Counted from the stretch's first letter, positions 1 through 12,766 are shown. The stretch: 64,000 nt of DNA from Hymenopellis radicata (GCA_015501595.1 JADNRX010000049.1:124001-188000), one strand, 5' to 3'. Program-made: numbers and translations. Notes: generated by a model not told the origin, from the sequence alone.

Positions 1-399
1 ACTACGTCGACTCCTTCAAGCCATTTTCTTTTTGTCGTTGTCCATTTACAGCCTACTGTGGCCTCGCCGGTTCCGCTTTTCTCCTGCGTGAAAGTTGAGA
101 AATACTTGTCTATTTCCGAGGGTAATTCTGACAATATTTTCACCTAGGGTTCAAAGTTGCCTAGTCGCCATATTTATTTCCGATTCGATCTCGTTGAATC
201 TGATCATGCCTCGGGAAGCACGTTGGCCGCTTCGCGCCCCCAAAACACTTCTTATCACTGAGCACCGTCTGTTCAGGCGTCTCTTCTCGCCGGAACCGTC
301 ACACCAGAACGTCGTTGCCCTCGCCGGGCAGGCTTTTTAGTCTGGGTCAAGGTACGGCCTCTATGTTGATTCTTACCCTATCTGACACGGAAGATCCTT
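1..399. other. no recognised gene
   Basis: Short open stretches only. A reading frame near 190-350 has some likeness to the region just before a midasin AAA module, but it is too short and broken to annotate. Confidence 0.3.
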
Positions 400-3300
400 A
401 GTCCGTTTTCACTCTCGAACTTCTCGAATTGGTTTCGCCGCCCGCCACACCACAAGTCAAGCACTGCCCCACTCGAAACCCGAAATTTCACCTCCTTCGA
501 CGCATCCGTTCGCCATGCACAAGTCTGCTGTTTCGCTTCTCTCGTCATTACGGCCGTCTCTCTTGGAGAGCCGGTGTTGCTCACTGGTGAAACGGGTACG
601 GGGAAGACTAGTGTCGTGACGCACCTGTGCTGCGAAAGCCTCTGGTGTCTCTTGACTTGTCGCATCAAACAGACTCCTTGGATCTTTTAGGTGGCTCCAA
701 ACCTGTGGACGCGCGTGTTCCGGCTTCGGCTCTGCAGCAGCGTTTCCTGGATTTGTTTGGGTCTACATTTAGTCGACGGAAGAACGAGAAGTTTGAGACT
801 GAAGTCAGGAAAGCTGTTAGTGATGGAAAATGACAACGGGCCATGGGCCTGTGGAAGGAGAGCGCGAGACTGGCACTGGACAGACTGCGAGCGAAAGCAG
901 GAGAACCTCCGTACGCTTTCCATCTCATCTTTAACAGATAACTAAGTAGAGTTTAGGGGAAACGAGAGAACGACTTTAGCGCGTCCGAAGTCAATTGGAA
1001 CGCGTTCGAGAATGGCGTTGGAGAGTTCGAAGTTCACCATGTGCTTGGAAAGAGCAAGTTCGCTTTTGACTTGGTCGAGGGACCTTTAGTCAAAGCTGTC
1101 AAAAACGGCGAATGGTCAGCTCAGCCTTGCCATGTGTGGGTTCGTAACTAACGTTGGCATCACCTAGGGTTCTCTTAGATCAATCTTGCAAACTCGGCGT
1201 TTCCCAGTTCTCATCGAAGGTCCTACCTCGAGTAGTAAAAGCAGCTCCGTCGAGTATCTGGCCAAGAAGACGGGCCATCGGTTTGTTCGTATTAACAACT
1301 ATGAACATACCGACATCTAGGAGTACCTCGGTTCAGATCTCATCGCCGGAAAGCTCGTTTTCCAAGATGGTTTACTCGTGCGTGCATTGCGTAACGGTGA
1401 CTGGATCGTCTTGGATGAACTCAATCTTGCACCTACCGATGTTCTTGAGGCGTTGAATCGTTTACTCGACGACAACAGGGAGCTCATCATTCCCGAGACC
1501 CAAGCAGTCGTGAAGCCACACCCTCATTTCATGATTTTCGCAACCCAGAATCCAGCAAGCGATGTTTCATCGCTCCGTCATATGGCAAGAAGATTGTCAC
1601 CGTGTTTCGCGAGCTTCAGAACCGACGCCGGTCTGGACGGGTCTTTGAAAGCAAATTTGGGTTCGCCACCCTCCGAGATCTCTTCCGATGGGCTGGTCGA
1701 GAGGCCATGTCTTATCAGGAACCGCGGACAACGGGTATATGCTGCTCGCCGAGCGTGCGCGCCGCTTGGACGACAAGGTTGTGGTAAAGGAAGCGATCGA
1801 GAAAGTGATGGGAGTTCAGCAACGATGAGGCGGCCTTAGACAGTCTTGAGAACCCCTCCAAGGACATGGAATCATTCGGATGCGGCAAGACTTCCGTGTG
1901 TCAAGTGTTCGCGACCTCGAATGGTCAGAATCTTGATACCCTCAATTGCCAAGGCACGGAGACGGCTGACCTGATAGGTGGCCTCCGGCCTATCCGCAAT
2001 CGCTCCTCCCTTGAAGCCGATGTATTCCGCGATGCTTCGACGTTCCTGCGGCAGATTGGACGACTGCCTGAGCATGTCTCTTTGGAATCCTTGGCTGTCG
2101 AACTCAACACCCTGCGCCATGCGTCCTCGCCATACTCCGAAGTTGAAACCATGTGCCGACGCATTGGACGTCTCAATGCCATTTTTGAGTGGCATAACGG
2201 ACCTCTCGTCGAAGCCATGGAAGGTGGTGACCTTTCCTTCCTGACGAAATATCATTGGCGGATGATTCAGTTCTGGAGCGATTGAACAGTGTCTTTGAAT
2301 CCTCCAGGACGATGGTTTTGGCCGAGAAGGGTGGTGACCATGCGAGCGACGCTGCACTCGCGGCTGTCGACGCATTCAATCTTGTCGCTAACACGAATCC
2401 GGGTGGTGATTATGGCGAGAAGGAGTTGTCACCTGCTCTTCGTAATCGTTTCGTTGAGATATGGGCGCCATCTGTTGACAACCGAGTTGACCTTCAGCTC
2501 ATCGTAAGCCGTACGTGGCAGAGCGATGAGCTTAAGAGATGCACCTCACCCATACTCGACTTCGTCGACTGGTTGTGTGGCGTCGCGGGTGACCGCTCAC
2601 TCATGAATCTGAGGGATGTCCTCGTACGTGGGATTGTGTACGCTCTATTGACTCGTCTCATCCTTTTTCTCTAGGCGTGGGTAGACTTCTCCAACCGTGT
2701 CTTCGCTAATGGGCAAAGTATACCGGGGGATATCATCTTCGTATGTCCTAAGTTTGCGTTGTGTACAACCCTTCTGACTTGACTTCAGCATCATGCCGCT
2801 CATATGACGTATATTGACAGCTTGGCATCCATGTCTCAACTCTCTGGTTATTCCAAGGAGGCGGTAGTACAGCTGAAAGGCGACGCGGAGCGCCTAGTTC
2901 CCGTGTTTGGCAACATTCATGCCCGCATACTACCCTCGACCCCTCCACATTTTTGCAACTCAGCTCCTTCGCGATCTTGAAAGGACAATACGCATCACTT
3001 GGCGTCAGCTTCAACTTCAACGCACCGACCACCCAAGACAACGCTACTCGAGTCATTCGTGCGTGTCAACTTCCTAAACCTCTCCTTCTCGAGGGTAGTC
3101 CAGGGGTGGGGAAGACCAGCCTTGTTACAGCTCTGGCCGCTGCTGCTGGTCACTCGCTTTGTCGCATAACTGTCAGATCAGACTGATCTCGCCGATCTGT
3201 TTGGTTCTGACCTTTCCGTCGAAGGCGGCAGTCCAGGAGAGTTTGCTTGGAAGAATGCCGAATTCCTGAATGCATTTGTGGAGGGACATTGGGTCCTACT

Positions 3301-3660
3301 CAACGAGATGAACCTCGCGCCTCGAGCGTATTCTGTCGGCATCTCTTTCCTGATGTTGATGGCGAAATCTTGGAACGAATGGTCACGTTCAACGCAACCT
3401 TGAACGACGAAGTCGCCACGAGACGTACGTTTAGGAGAGAAGGTGACTAGTCCTTGGGAGTTCAACTTGTCGGACGTCATTCGATGGGGAACTTGCTTCT
3501 CCCATTGTAAACCATTGGACCCTACGACATCGCTGCGTGCAGTTTATCTCCACCGGTTCAGAAACTGGGATGGCCGTTCTCGAGCGCGCGGACTCTATGA
3601 AACCGTGTTCAACACCTCTACATCCTACGTTCGCAAACCCCATCCCTTCTACTTCCCCCG
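400..3660 (+). pseudogene. MDN1: midasin (Rea1) AAA-ATPase, decayed
   Basis: Midasin is the giant six-module AAA ATPase that strips assembly factors from pre-60S ribosomes in the nucleus. Successive AAA modules can be followed in order across several frames. At about 565-615 a Walker A reads GETGTGKTSVV, followed by a LDLSHQTDSLDLLGG-like helix. At 1190-1560 a second module has a degenerate Walker A (GPTSSSKS) and an intact WIVLDELNLAP Walker B. At 1866-2640 a third has SGCGKTSVCQ. At 3080-3310 a fourth has GSPGVGKTSL and WVLLNEMNLA. The segment ends with the conserved stretch containing SDVIRWG. At least five frame changes, an in-frame TAG near 1319 and two internal deletions (after QNPAS near 1560 and after NEMNLAPRA near 3325) make it non-functional. 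A short intron at about 2622-2674 is retained, so it is not a processed copy. The family is normally about 5,000 residues; only a central part is present. Confidence 0.85.
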
Positions 3661-4799
3661 ATCTCTACCATTGACATGCATGCAGATGCTTCAATTCGCA
3701 CCCGCTGGAGAAGCAGTTCCCGCCGCTGCTTCGACGCCGGTGCAACATTCTTCTTCCATACCTACAGCAACTCCCGCAGCGCAAGCCCGGCGTCGAGGCC
3801 CGTCACTTTTGAATAGCTTAGTTTACAGCACCATCAAGCCCTGCAGCGCCGCCACCAGCTGCGCCAAGCCCTAATCTTGACGAGATTATTGACAAGGAGC
3901 GTGAAAAGGAGGCTATTTTCGAAGACGACGATACGGAGATGGCAGACTTTGATCTTTGCAGATACTGGCAGGTAGGTACCCGTCACCCTCGACTGTTCGA
4001 GCTAACCGCTTCGCACCCGCGACACATTCACACGCGAGTGGGATCGTCGCAACCCGACCATCCTAGAGCACCCCTTCGGAGCGCTCGAGCAGAACAGATG
4101 AAGAGGCAGATGGAATACAACATACCGGTGAAATATATACACATGTATCACAACCCGGTTAATGACCACGGGTGTGACTCCGATCGTGGTTAGCGCCACA
4201 TTTAGCAGGCGGTTGGCGTACTGCCACCGTCACGTCACTCCTCCTGGTTAGACGATCAGTACATACTCTGTATTCACAGCCCGCGAATGATTGATGGTAT
4301 TGTTGCTTTTTCCGGCCTCGATTGTTGGTTTTGTGGCCTCAATCGTGAGAAATGTGGTCTTTAAGGGTGTGACCGGGTCTCGGACACTGAATAACATCGA
4401 TTGTGGCTGCCCGAGCCTGAAATGAGCTAGTGTATGACATGACTGTGAACTATGGAGAGGCAAGCCTGAGTACTTGTATCACGTCAAGTCGCGCGTTCGC
4501 CTTCGTCTGACCGAGATACGAGCTATAAAATTCGACTATTTCAATGTTACTTTCCAATAGGTTTCCGGTTTGTGCTGTTATCGTTTGTTGTTTGTTGAAC
4601 CTCCCCGACCTACGGTACTTTTCTTCCTGTATGACTAATCAACGTGAAATATCGCGATGTGTTCACGAAGTTGGGACTGTCGGACTGTCCGGTTAGTAGT
4701 GCGACGAGGAATGACTGTCTTCTCGCATTTTTAACATGATTTATTTTGAAAGGTAGGTATGGTTGATGGTGTAACTCTATATACACCTGGGCTGTACAT
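3661..4799. other. unassigned stretch downstream of the midasin relic
   Basis: Similarity to midasin stops near 3,660. One open frame around 3,840-3,970 is acidic and ends in ADFDLCRYWQ, which faintly resembles the start of a hAT dimerisation domain, but the following residues do not fit. The rest, 4,200-4,800, shows no coding structure and no repeat that I can name. Confidence 0.3.
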
Positions 4800-6519
4800 T
4801 TATGGCATGTTAGAGAGGGCATCGTACTCCGCACTGGATAGCCTATCCGTACCGCGGGTACCATAGCTCCAACAGTCGTCAGCAAATCGCATGCCGGAAA
4901 GCTGCAAGTCAGCCGCATGGTCGCTTAGACCCCAGTTCTCGAACCCGCACCGCCGGCGATAATACTCATTGTTACGCCTCGTCCAATGCCCAGAAGAATC
5001 CCTCGTCCAGTGTGAGAACCTTCCCTGTATAACGTCGAATTCCAGACTGAAGTCCCCGATGACTTGGGAGCCCTCGTCATGGCGAACACCAAGAAGATTG
5101 TATGGAGTGATTCGGACGCCCACTCGGTCACCAGCAGCTGTTCACCACTCTCCCAATCCGCCTGCTTTAAAAAAGCAACTCACTCTGTGAGGGCCATAAC
5201 GCGCTTCCTGCTTGATTCGTTGAGCTCGTCTTGCCTCGAAAATGCGCTGATCCTGGTCCTGGTCTTCATCCACCTCCTTTGCCGCCTCACTGCCGTCGTC
5301 GAAATGGTTATCCTCATCATCCCCGGATCCTCGTTAGGCTGGAAGTGGCCATCGTCTACATCGTGGCTGACGTCCTCCTGATTGCCGTCTGCCGTATCGT
5401 CGGTTTGAATGCCCTCCTCATCTTCGTCCTCCATGCCCTCTTCTTCTTCTTCCTCCTCCTCCTCCTCCTCCTCCTCCTCATCCTCCTCCTCATCCTCGTC
5501 CTCATCCTTATTGCACCAGATAGGGTTTTGAATTGGCACTACATAGGCCGGGTGGACAAATGCAAGAACACGGAGAGAAGGAAAGAGGTGAAGAGCATGA
5601 GCAAAATGAGGGTGATCCCAGTAGATGTCCTTAGGTTTGTGCTAGTCAAAGAATGAGGACCTTGCAAAAGAGCCTGATAATCGCCTTACATCGTACCCAT
5701 GAAACCCATAGCCACTGCCGACCAAACGCAGTTTTCGTAGTTGGCGCAATCCCGAAGTTCGGGGTTCCAAGACAATAGTAATGGTATGATATATTTCCCA
5801 AGGTTTGGGGATAGCGAAGAGTAAGGTCCAGGAGCAGCATGTGCTGGATTGGCTGAATAATGTGGAATTCTGAAGTATGGGAAACGGTCACGTCTAATTG
5901 AACAATATTGGCGAACGTGTAAATGCGAGGTTCCGGTCGAAAACGCAGTGCCACCGGGCGTAGATAAATTTCCTCGCTAGCGGCTACGTCTTTCATGAAG
6001 ACAGCAATCTATTACCAAGATATAGTTAAAACCCAAGAGGCAGTAGAAGAGGATCGTACCTCAGCACCCTCCAGCCCTTTAGCAAAGTGGGGCAGATGGA
6101 CCATGCGAAAGACGGAATACAGAAGTGCTGAAAACTCTGTGTTTCGGTAGACGGACTGAAGTTTGTGTGGGCTAAGACTGCAAAAAACATCGTGATAGAT
6201 AACATCGTATAGTTCCTTCGCGATGCGATCTAGGCAGCCATAAAACTGGAAAAATTTTGGATTCTTGAGGAACAGGGGATCGTCGTAAAACGCCTCGCTG
6301 ACGGCAGGGCGGGGCGCGTTCGGAGGCAACACCGCGTTAGCAACGACCTGCAGAGGTGTTGAGTCTAATCCAATAATAATACATGAAGAACGTACTCCAA
6401 CTAGGGTCATGTTTGGTGGGTGGGATCAATGCGTGGCCGAGGAGACGCCAAGACGTAGAATTTCTAAATTCGAGGTTTGCGAAGGTGGTGGTCAAAGTCA
6501 AGAGGCTCAACTTCCTCAT
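4800..6519 (-). CDS. uncharacterised acidic protein (F-box/LRR-like style)
   Basis: Minus-strand exons can be joined through short introns. The first block lies at 6519-6060. An intron with GTACGA donor lies near 6058-6013. A block at 6010-5690 contains EIYLRPVALRFRPEPRIYTF. After an intron near 5689-5647 a block starts HKPKDIYWDHPHFAHAL and runs into a poly-glutamate tract. The last block runs to 4800. The middle blocks have the alternating leucine/hydrophobic spacing of basidiomycete F-box/LRR proteins, but I see no clear F-box. Near 5335 the frame after the acidic tract must shift by one base for the acidic composition to continue, so the copy may be broken. The last splice phase (about 5190-5140) is ambiguous. 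It is divergent from the WW-domain gene. Function unknown. Confidence 0.45.
5438..5510. repeat. trinucleotide tract encoding poly-Glu
   Basis: Runs of TTC/CTC/ATC on the plus strand read as Glu and Asp codons in the minus-strand gene. The leucine/phenylalanine-rich plus-strand reading is a shadow. Confidence 0.85.
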
Positions 6520-6534
6520 CTGGCGTCGCTGTGA

Positions 6535-7536
6535 TCGACGTCGTCCTCAACCTGCAACCACGACATCAATTGTGATCCTGGCCCTTGGAATGACCGAGAA
6601 ACCCAAAATAGTAGTCAACCAACCTCTGCAAAACCTCTGCTACAAGGGTGGGAGGCGAAGATGACGGAAAGCGGCCGCTGTTACTTCATCGACCATAACA
6701 CTCACACCACGACGTGGAATAATCCCACTTCCCAGGCGAATTCTACTGCCAATGCCAAGTTGAAGCTAGGCCCTTTGTCGACTACGAAAGAAATACCTCC
6801 AGCGTTTCAGGACGCCTGTGCTTCAGACACCACGACTGTCGGCTTCGACTCAGACGAGGCCCAGCCAATCAATCGCGGATATCCGTCGAGGTGTTCGTAT
6901 CCTCAATCGCATTTGTGTCTCTCAGTCTTTAATGCTTTTGTTTAACTTGTAGCGACGTTGGAGGCGTGCCGCCCAGCCGTGACTGCTGACGCGGAAGGCC
7001 ACGATGACAGTGAACAAAAGGCCGCGCTCGAGCTCCAGTTGAAGCAATGCCAGGATGAAAATCAGAAAGATATGATCAAGGGGCTCACAAACAAGAGGGA
7101 AAAGCTGAAGAAGGAAAACAAGGAACTCCGTGCGACAGTTCTGGGGCTACAGAGTAAGCCATATCACTGTATCTCTGTCCGTTTTTTGGCATCTTATTGG
7201 CTATCAGATGCCGAAGAGCAAGCGGCTCAAAAGCAACAAGGCGTGAATGCTGCCGACTTGCTCATCTGGACCATTCGGTCTCAGAAACTGCGTCGTGCTC
7301 TGTCCTGCACTGAGACAGACACCCAGAGCCCAGTGCTGACAGTCGCTAAGGAAATGCTTGGGCATTTGGAGGAGCTTTCGGAACAACTCCAAGAACAGGT
7401 ATCGGGCTCATCATCAGGGTTCTTGGTGGGGAGTCGGAAGGAGGTTTCGGCCAAGTTTGGTACAGTTCTTAGTAAAAGGGTCTCAGAGTCTGAGGAAGCG
7501 GGTAGTCATAAAAAGGCGCGACTGTATGAATTGTAA
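6535..7536 (+). CDS. WW-domain coiled-coil protein
   Basis: A WW domain, a small module that binds proline-rich peptides, starts with GWEAKMTESGRCYFID at 6646. It has both signature tryptophans (6649 and in TTTWNNP near 6715) and the central aromatic pair. After an intron of about 60 nt (roughly 6891/6893-6952; donor choice decides the frame) comes a Lys/Glu-rich coiled coil (NKREKLKKENKELRA). A second clean intron lies at 7154-7207 (GTAAGC...CAG, 54 nt). The C-terminal part is helical and ends with TAA at 7534-7536. The frame is open upstream to 6535 without an obvious ATG, so a 5' exon is probably missing from this model. A protein-protein adaptor role is inferred from the WW domain. The partner is unknown. 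Confidence 0.7.
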
Positions 7537-7704
7537 GAGGCCTGTCTGCATGTTGACTTAGTCGAAGTTGTTACAATTAAAGTGTGCCATACAGTAAACT
7601 ATAATCTTGAGCGGTGTCCTTGTATACATGACTGCGTGTCGACTTAAGGAGGCTGAAGCATCTTGACAATTGAATGCCCAGGACACTTAATGGATAAAGA
7701 TGTC

Positions 7705-8936
7705 CTACTCAAACACGGGGGTGTAACCAAGATCAATATCTACGACGTATGAGCACCAAGTCGAAAATGGTAAGACAAGACTTACAGGCAGCGGACTGCC
7801 TCGAGAAAGGAGACCAGGAGTCATATTGGCCACGGACACGCCGCAGCGGTCGTCGATGTCCATAGTTTCAATGCACGCAAGTTCGGAGCGCGGAGGCCGA
7901 GTCGGCGCGTACACCTGTATCAAATCAACACGGTATAACCCAAGTTCTACCGTAAGACTTACCTTCAAATGAGAACTGACAGTAGGTAAACAGTACTCAA
8001 AGTCAAAGCAGAACGACTTACGGGACGTGTTGTTGGGTGACACTAGGACGAAACCGTAAGTAAATGTCAAACCCGTGAAGACAAGGCAAAGCGACACACC
8101 AGACAGAACGGTCACGCGAAATTCATTAAGTACACTGTAAATGTGTTTCAGAAATGAATTAGAAAAACTCTAGCAAACTCACCGACGAGTTGAGTCATTG
8201 TTCGACGCATGTCAGAGCGAATGGATGCGCTAGACGTCGCGTACCTTCCACACGGTGTTGAGTCGTAAACTGTTGCACACGGGTCAGTGTTACTGCAGGT
8301 CAACAGACAGTTCGAATTACGCTAGAGTGCTGCTACGATCTCTATTCAAAGTAGTCCGTAGGTAGAGACGACAACGAGTATAAACCTGACTGACCGATGC
8401 GAAGAAGACTCCTAGTGAGTTGGACTGAAGTAAGAGGACGGCCGGTCCAGCGTCCAGTGTTTAGATCCATCTCAGAGACAGCATGCCGAGGTCAGGTGAG
8501 TTCCCGGCGCAGAGCCAAGCATAGGTCGTCAACGTCAACCGGTGGGAGTCCGAAGAGAGACGGCGCCGTCGCAGACAAGCATTCGACTGGCGTGCAGCCA
8601 AGTCGACATTCACCGGCATGCAGCCAAGTGATAGATCCCTTGTTAATGCAACCTGACAATCTAGTTAGAAACGAGTAGGTCAAACAATCGAGAAAAGACG
8701 TACATTGAGGCAATAGTGAGGCCACGATAGTCTAAATGAAGAGTCAGTCGAGTAGTAATAAGACATACGGATGTTGAAGGGGCCGATCTTGAGGGAAGTG
8801 GTACTAAATCAAAGTGAATAAAATAACGAAAACAAGCATGAGGACAACCTACTCGCAATATCCACCTAAATGTTCCTAGACTCGCGAATCGTTGGGTCGT
8901 GGGCGCGAATGACAAGCGGCACAGTTTGTGAGGCAT
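7705..8936 (-). CDS. unrecognised multi-exon minus-strand gene, 3' part
   Basis: Several intron-like units follow each other on the minus strand. A 48-nt GTAAGT...CAG intron lies at about 7963-7916 and a 46-nt GTAAGT...CAG intron at about 8021-7976. Others near 8870-8810 and 8770-8735 flank tiny exons. The last open block (8115-7705) starts with a hydrophobic segment of about 22 residues (VSLCLVFTGLTFTYGFVLV), which suggests a membrane protein. I cannot join all exons in one frame, because the 46-nt intron leads into a stop. Either a microexon is misread or the gene is decayed. No family recognised. Confidence 0.3.
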
Positions 8937-9434
8937 AGAAACACTGCGGGGATGGCTCTAAGGACGCGGTGAGTCAATAAGAAGGTCGCGGGACACTGTA
9001 CACACCCAGAGCCGAAAGAATCATCTCAACAAGCAAAAGGCCGAAGAAGACAGTACTCGACGGTCTTTAGAGACTTGGAGAGACTCGGACACGGGTTCTG
9101 AATCTGATTATGGGGAGCAGGTGGAGGTCCAGGTAGCGTATGCGTACAAAGCGCCGCTAGCGAGTCCATTACGCGTACCGCCTCTGCAGCGGGACTGATT
9201 ACACGTCTGGCTTCCCAGTCCCAGTGCCGTAGCAGACGTGAACTGATAGATTTGCGAGAGAAAGCGCAGTAGGGAGACGAGTGGGAAGGGTATGTCGGTG
9301 ATATAAGTAAAGACTTGGGGGCAGGGAAATGGGGAGCTGTGAATTATCCGGTTGTCATGGTTGGCCCAGGAACTCGCCCATCGTCTACACTTCCCAGTCC
9401 CTCTCTACAAGCGGTACGAGCCGAAGAGCGCGGC

Positions 9435-10025
9435 CTAACTTCCACTCCTGAGCTCGGCTGAAATATTCACTGACTGGTAAGGACAGGTGTTAGTTAAATG
9501 ACGACTACAAGAAGAGCTAAGACAAGGACGTACTGACCAAGTTGTATCACCATTTTCGCCGTCACCAACTTTGATTTCTGGTTGGCGCGCGCGAGAGCTC
9601 CGTGAGAGGTTCGACGCGGTGTTTCTACAGCGTTCTTTTTCCGCGTAAGGAAGCAGCACGACTTGACAAAGTATTTGGAAACTGAAAAACACAGCAAGGT
9701 GTTAGTAAGAGGATAAAAATTATAGATAAGGGAGCAGAGGAACGAACAAAGGAGCGCCTTGTAGCGACATCAAACTCCTCTGCCATCCGCCGCTCTCCAC
9801 CACTATCGGTTTTGATGTCGTTCATACGTGACCTGTAGAGGAACCTGCTACCGACGTTGACAGTCTTGAACTTGAGCAATACAAGGCCGTCGGAGTGGGG
9901 GTTGGTAGATCTCGGGGAGAGAATGATAGACGACCACGCCGTCGACAGATCATCGGTTCAAGAAGTCTTTTGCGAAGTCCAATGCGTCTGCGCCTCCCCC
10001 CTCCCACCCTCGATTCGTTAAGCAC
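9435..10025 (-). CDS. unrecognised minus-strand exons
   Basis: Open blocks at 10025-9822, 9879-9745 and 9692-9540 are separated by intron-like sequence. One ends in a branch-point-like CTAAC and CAG at about 9687; another has a GTCAGT donor near 9540. The peptides are basic and polar with no motif I know. They may be the 5' half of the gene at 7705-8936, but the region between (8940-9430) holds no clear exon. Confidence 0.25.
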
Positions 10026-10433
10026 CGCTGGTACTCCCGTTGCACGCCGTGTGTATTTGTTCGACGACGATGACCTAGGCGGACGACGACACTGGAGGCC
10101 GTGGGGACCAAATTAAAACGGGCACGTGCTCGCTTTTCCCCTCCCTATCTCTGTCGTCGCACTTCGATCTCTCTTGTCCACTCTCACCATGTCTTCTAAC
10201 GATCTATCGAATTTAGCGTGTGGGCACCGTCGTCGATGATTCTTGCACGAGGTCCAAATCGACTTTACAAAGCCCATACCTCCCCTGGCCGAGGACTCGC
10301 TTACTTCAGTCTTTTTAGCGCAGTATTCTCCTTCTATGGGTTTGAATCGTGATCATTAGGCCTATTCAGCGATGACTCACCTGCGTCAATGTTGGATTAA
10401 GACCTTTCGTCACCAGTCCTCCGTCCCGTGAAT

Positions 10434-10441
10434 CATATAAA
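10434..10441 (+). promoter_or_regulatory. TATA-like element of the catalase gene
   Basis: An ATATAAAT-type element sits about 65 bases before the catalase ATG at 10504, a spacing normal for fungal core promoters. Confidence 0.5.
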
Positions 10442-10503
10442 TGCTGGTCTCTCGTTGGTTCAGAACGATTCTTCCCCAGAAATTCTCCCAATCTAATCCA
10501 GAC

Positions 10504-12766
10504 ATGACAGCCAAGGTTACGGATCTTCAAAAGGACACCTTTGTGCCCTCCAGCAAAACGGGTCTGACGACCGACCATGCTGTTTTTGTTTCTAACACCG
10601 ACAATTGGTACGTATAATAAGACTCGGAGCCTTGATATTCGCCTTCACTCCACTTTATGCTTTTAGGCTTAAAGTCGCCGGCGATGGCACTGGTCCTTTC
10701 ACTTTGGAAGACCAAATCGGCCGTGAAAAGATTCATCGCTTTGACCATGAGCGTATTCCGGAGCGCGTCGTATGTCCTATTTTCTTGAATAATCACAGGT
10801 TTCTCATAGTGTGTGACAAGGTTCACGCGCGCGGTGCAGCGGCTCATGGCTACTTCAAGGTATTCGATGACCGCGCGAGCAGGTATACGTATGCCTCGGT
10901 TTTGACAGACCCGTCGCGCACTACCCCTACTTTTGTCCGCTTCAGTACAGTACAAGGTTCACGGGGTAGCGCTGTAAGTGACTATACGTTGTTCAGATTC
11001 ATCATTTCTCAATTACTCCCCAGGACACTGTTCGCGACGTTCGTGGCTTCGCCACTAAATTCTACACAGACGAAGGAAACTGGGATATTGTCGGAAATGA
11101 CATTCCCGTCTTCTTCATCCAAGATGCCATCAAGTTCCCCGACTTTGTCCATGCGGTTAAACCAGAGCCGCAAAACGAGGTTCCTCAAGGACAGTCCGCC
11201 CACAACAATTTCTGGGATTTCGTTGGTTTGCAGCCAGAATGTACGTTCTGCACCCTATGCAATGACAAATAGTCTAAACTAGTTCGTCTAGCTGCCCACA
11301 TGGTTATGTGAGCCATGTCTGACCGAGGCATCCCTCGTTCGTTTCGCATGATGCAAGGCTTTGGAGTCAACACCTTTACCCTCTTGAACGCAGCCCGGGA
11401 AATCGTCAAGTTCCACTGGATTCCAGAGCTTGGTGTCCACAGTCTTGTCTGGGACGAGGCATTAAAGATTGCTGGCCAAGATTCTGGTACATATCGCTAC
11501 TTTCAACCTACACCTGTCTCACACTTTCGTGCAGATTTCCACCGGAAGGACCTGCAAGAAGCGATCGAGAACGGTGCTCCACCAAAATGGACATTTGCCA
11601 TCGAGGTCATACCAGAGGCAGATGAGCACAATTTCTTGATGCGACGAAGGTGTGGCCAGAGGAGCTCGTGCCTCTCCAGAGACTGTCAATGAGTACTTCC
11701 CCGAGTCAGACAAGTCGCCTTCTGCACGAGCCATGTCGTCCCCAGAATCGGATTTAGCGACGATCCTCTTCTCCAAGGACGCTAATTCTCGTACTTTGAT
11801 ACGCAGATTACGCGTCTCGGAAACAACTGGGAACAAGTTAGCATGCCTTCTGTTTGACGACAGTCAAGTCGTTCTGATTTGCGTGTAGATACCTATCAAC
11901 CGACCAGTATGTCCGGTAGCGAACCACAACCGTGACGGCCAACAACAACACCACATCGTCAAGAGCGACATAAACTACTGGCCCAACCGCGAATCTTATG
12001 GACCCCCCGTGCCTCCTTCCAATGGCAGTTATGCCAAGCGAGTGCAACAACATCTCCGTGTATTTATTCCAAGCATCTATTAACATGGTTTCCCAGATAC
12101 GCTCAAAGTTACCGGAATCAAGCAACGCGTCCGTGGCAAAAAGTTCCAAGAACCTTTCAACTCGCTTATTGACTATGAGAAGCAGCATCTCATCCACGCG
12201 GTTTCTTTCGAGATAGATCACTGCGATTCCTCAACACGTACCCCAAAGTGCTCGAACAAATCGACTACGACTTGACCTCTTTGATTTTGAACAACCTCGG
12301 CGGGCCTACCTCCGACAAGTCCAAGGTGGTGATGGGAACCCGGGCAAGACGTCCCCGCCTCTTTCTCAAGTGAGTTAGAGCTCATTTAGAGCTCCTTGCG
12401 CAGGTGTTCTGAAGTTGACATGCAGTAAAAGGCTTTACTACGCCCCAAAAACACCCGCCATCAAATCCCGCCGCATCGCCATCCTCGTCGGCGACGGTTT
12501 CAACTCTATGGAAGTCGCCGCCATCCGCGGCACCCTCAACGCAGGCGGTGCTCTGACATTCCTCATCGGCACCCGGCGGGGGAGATCCAGGCTGATTCGG
12601 GTCCCGCATTGAAGGCGGATCACCACTTTGAGGGCATGTGCTCGACGATGTTTGATGCGGTGATTGTGCCGTCGGCTGGCGCAGAATGGGCGCGTTCTCC
12701 AATTTTGCTTATGAGGTCAGTAAGCATCGATGCTATGAACGGGAGCTCGTCGGTTTGGTGTCCTAG
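10504..12766 (+). pseudogene. large-subunit catalase with C-terminal DJ-1-like domain, broken
   Basis: Haem catalase degrading hydrogen peroxide, of the large-subunit (HPII-like) clade. The start at ATG 10504 gives MTAKVTDLQKD. Introns at 10608-10666, 10770-10820, 10974-11023 and about 11239-11291 splice into a normal core: the catalytic histidine in [13 protein letters not shown], the distal asparagine in [11 protein letters not shown], and the VGLQPE end. Then GCCCACATGGTTATGTGAGCC carries TGA where catalases have a tryptophan codon (11309-11311). A frameshift with loss of a few residues follows near 11634, and a TAA lies before the haem-ligand tyrosine in FSYFDTQITRLG (about 11793). Later blocks still match: PVANHNRDGQ, KFQEPFN, and the C-terminal glutaminase-like fold with RRIAILVGDGFN and DHHFEGM, which needs another shift near 12580. 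It ends at RCYEREL and TAG. At least three independent lesions mean no active enzyme. Confidence 0.92.

Noticed and set aside
3840..3970. hAT dimerisation domain from ADFDLCRYWQ
   Set aside because: Only a few residues fit and the conserved CERxFSS block does not follow.
5231..5656. Plus-strand ORF with a long leucine/phenylalanine run
   Set aside because: It is the antisense of the poly-glutamate tract of the minus-strand gene, which has better splice structure.
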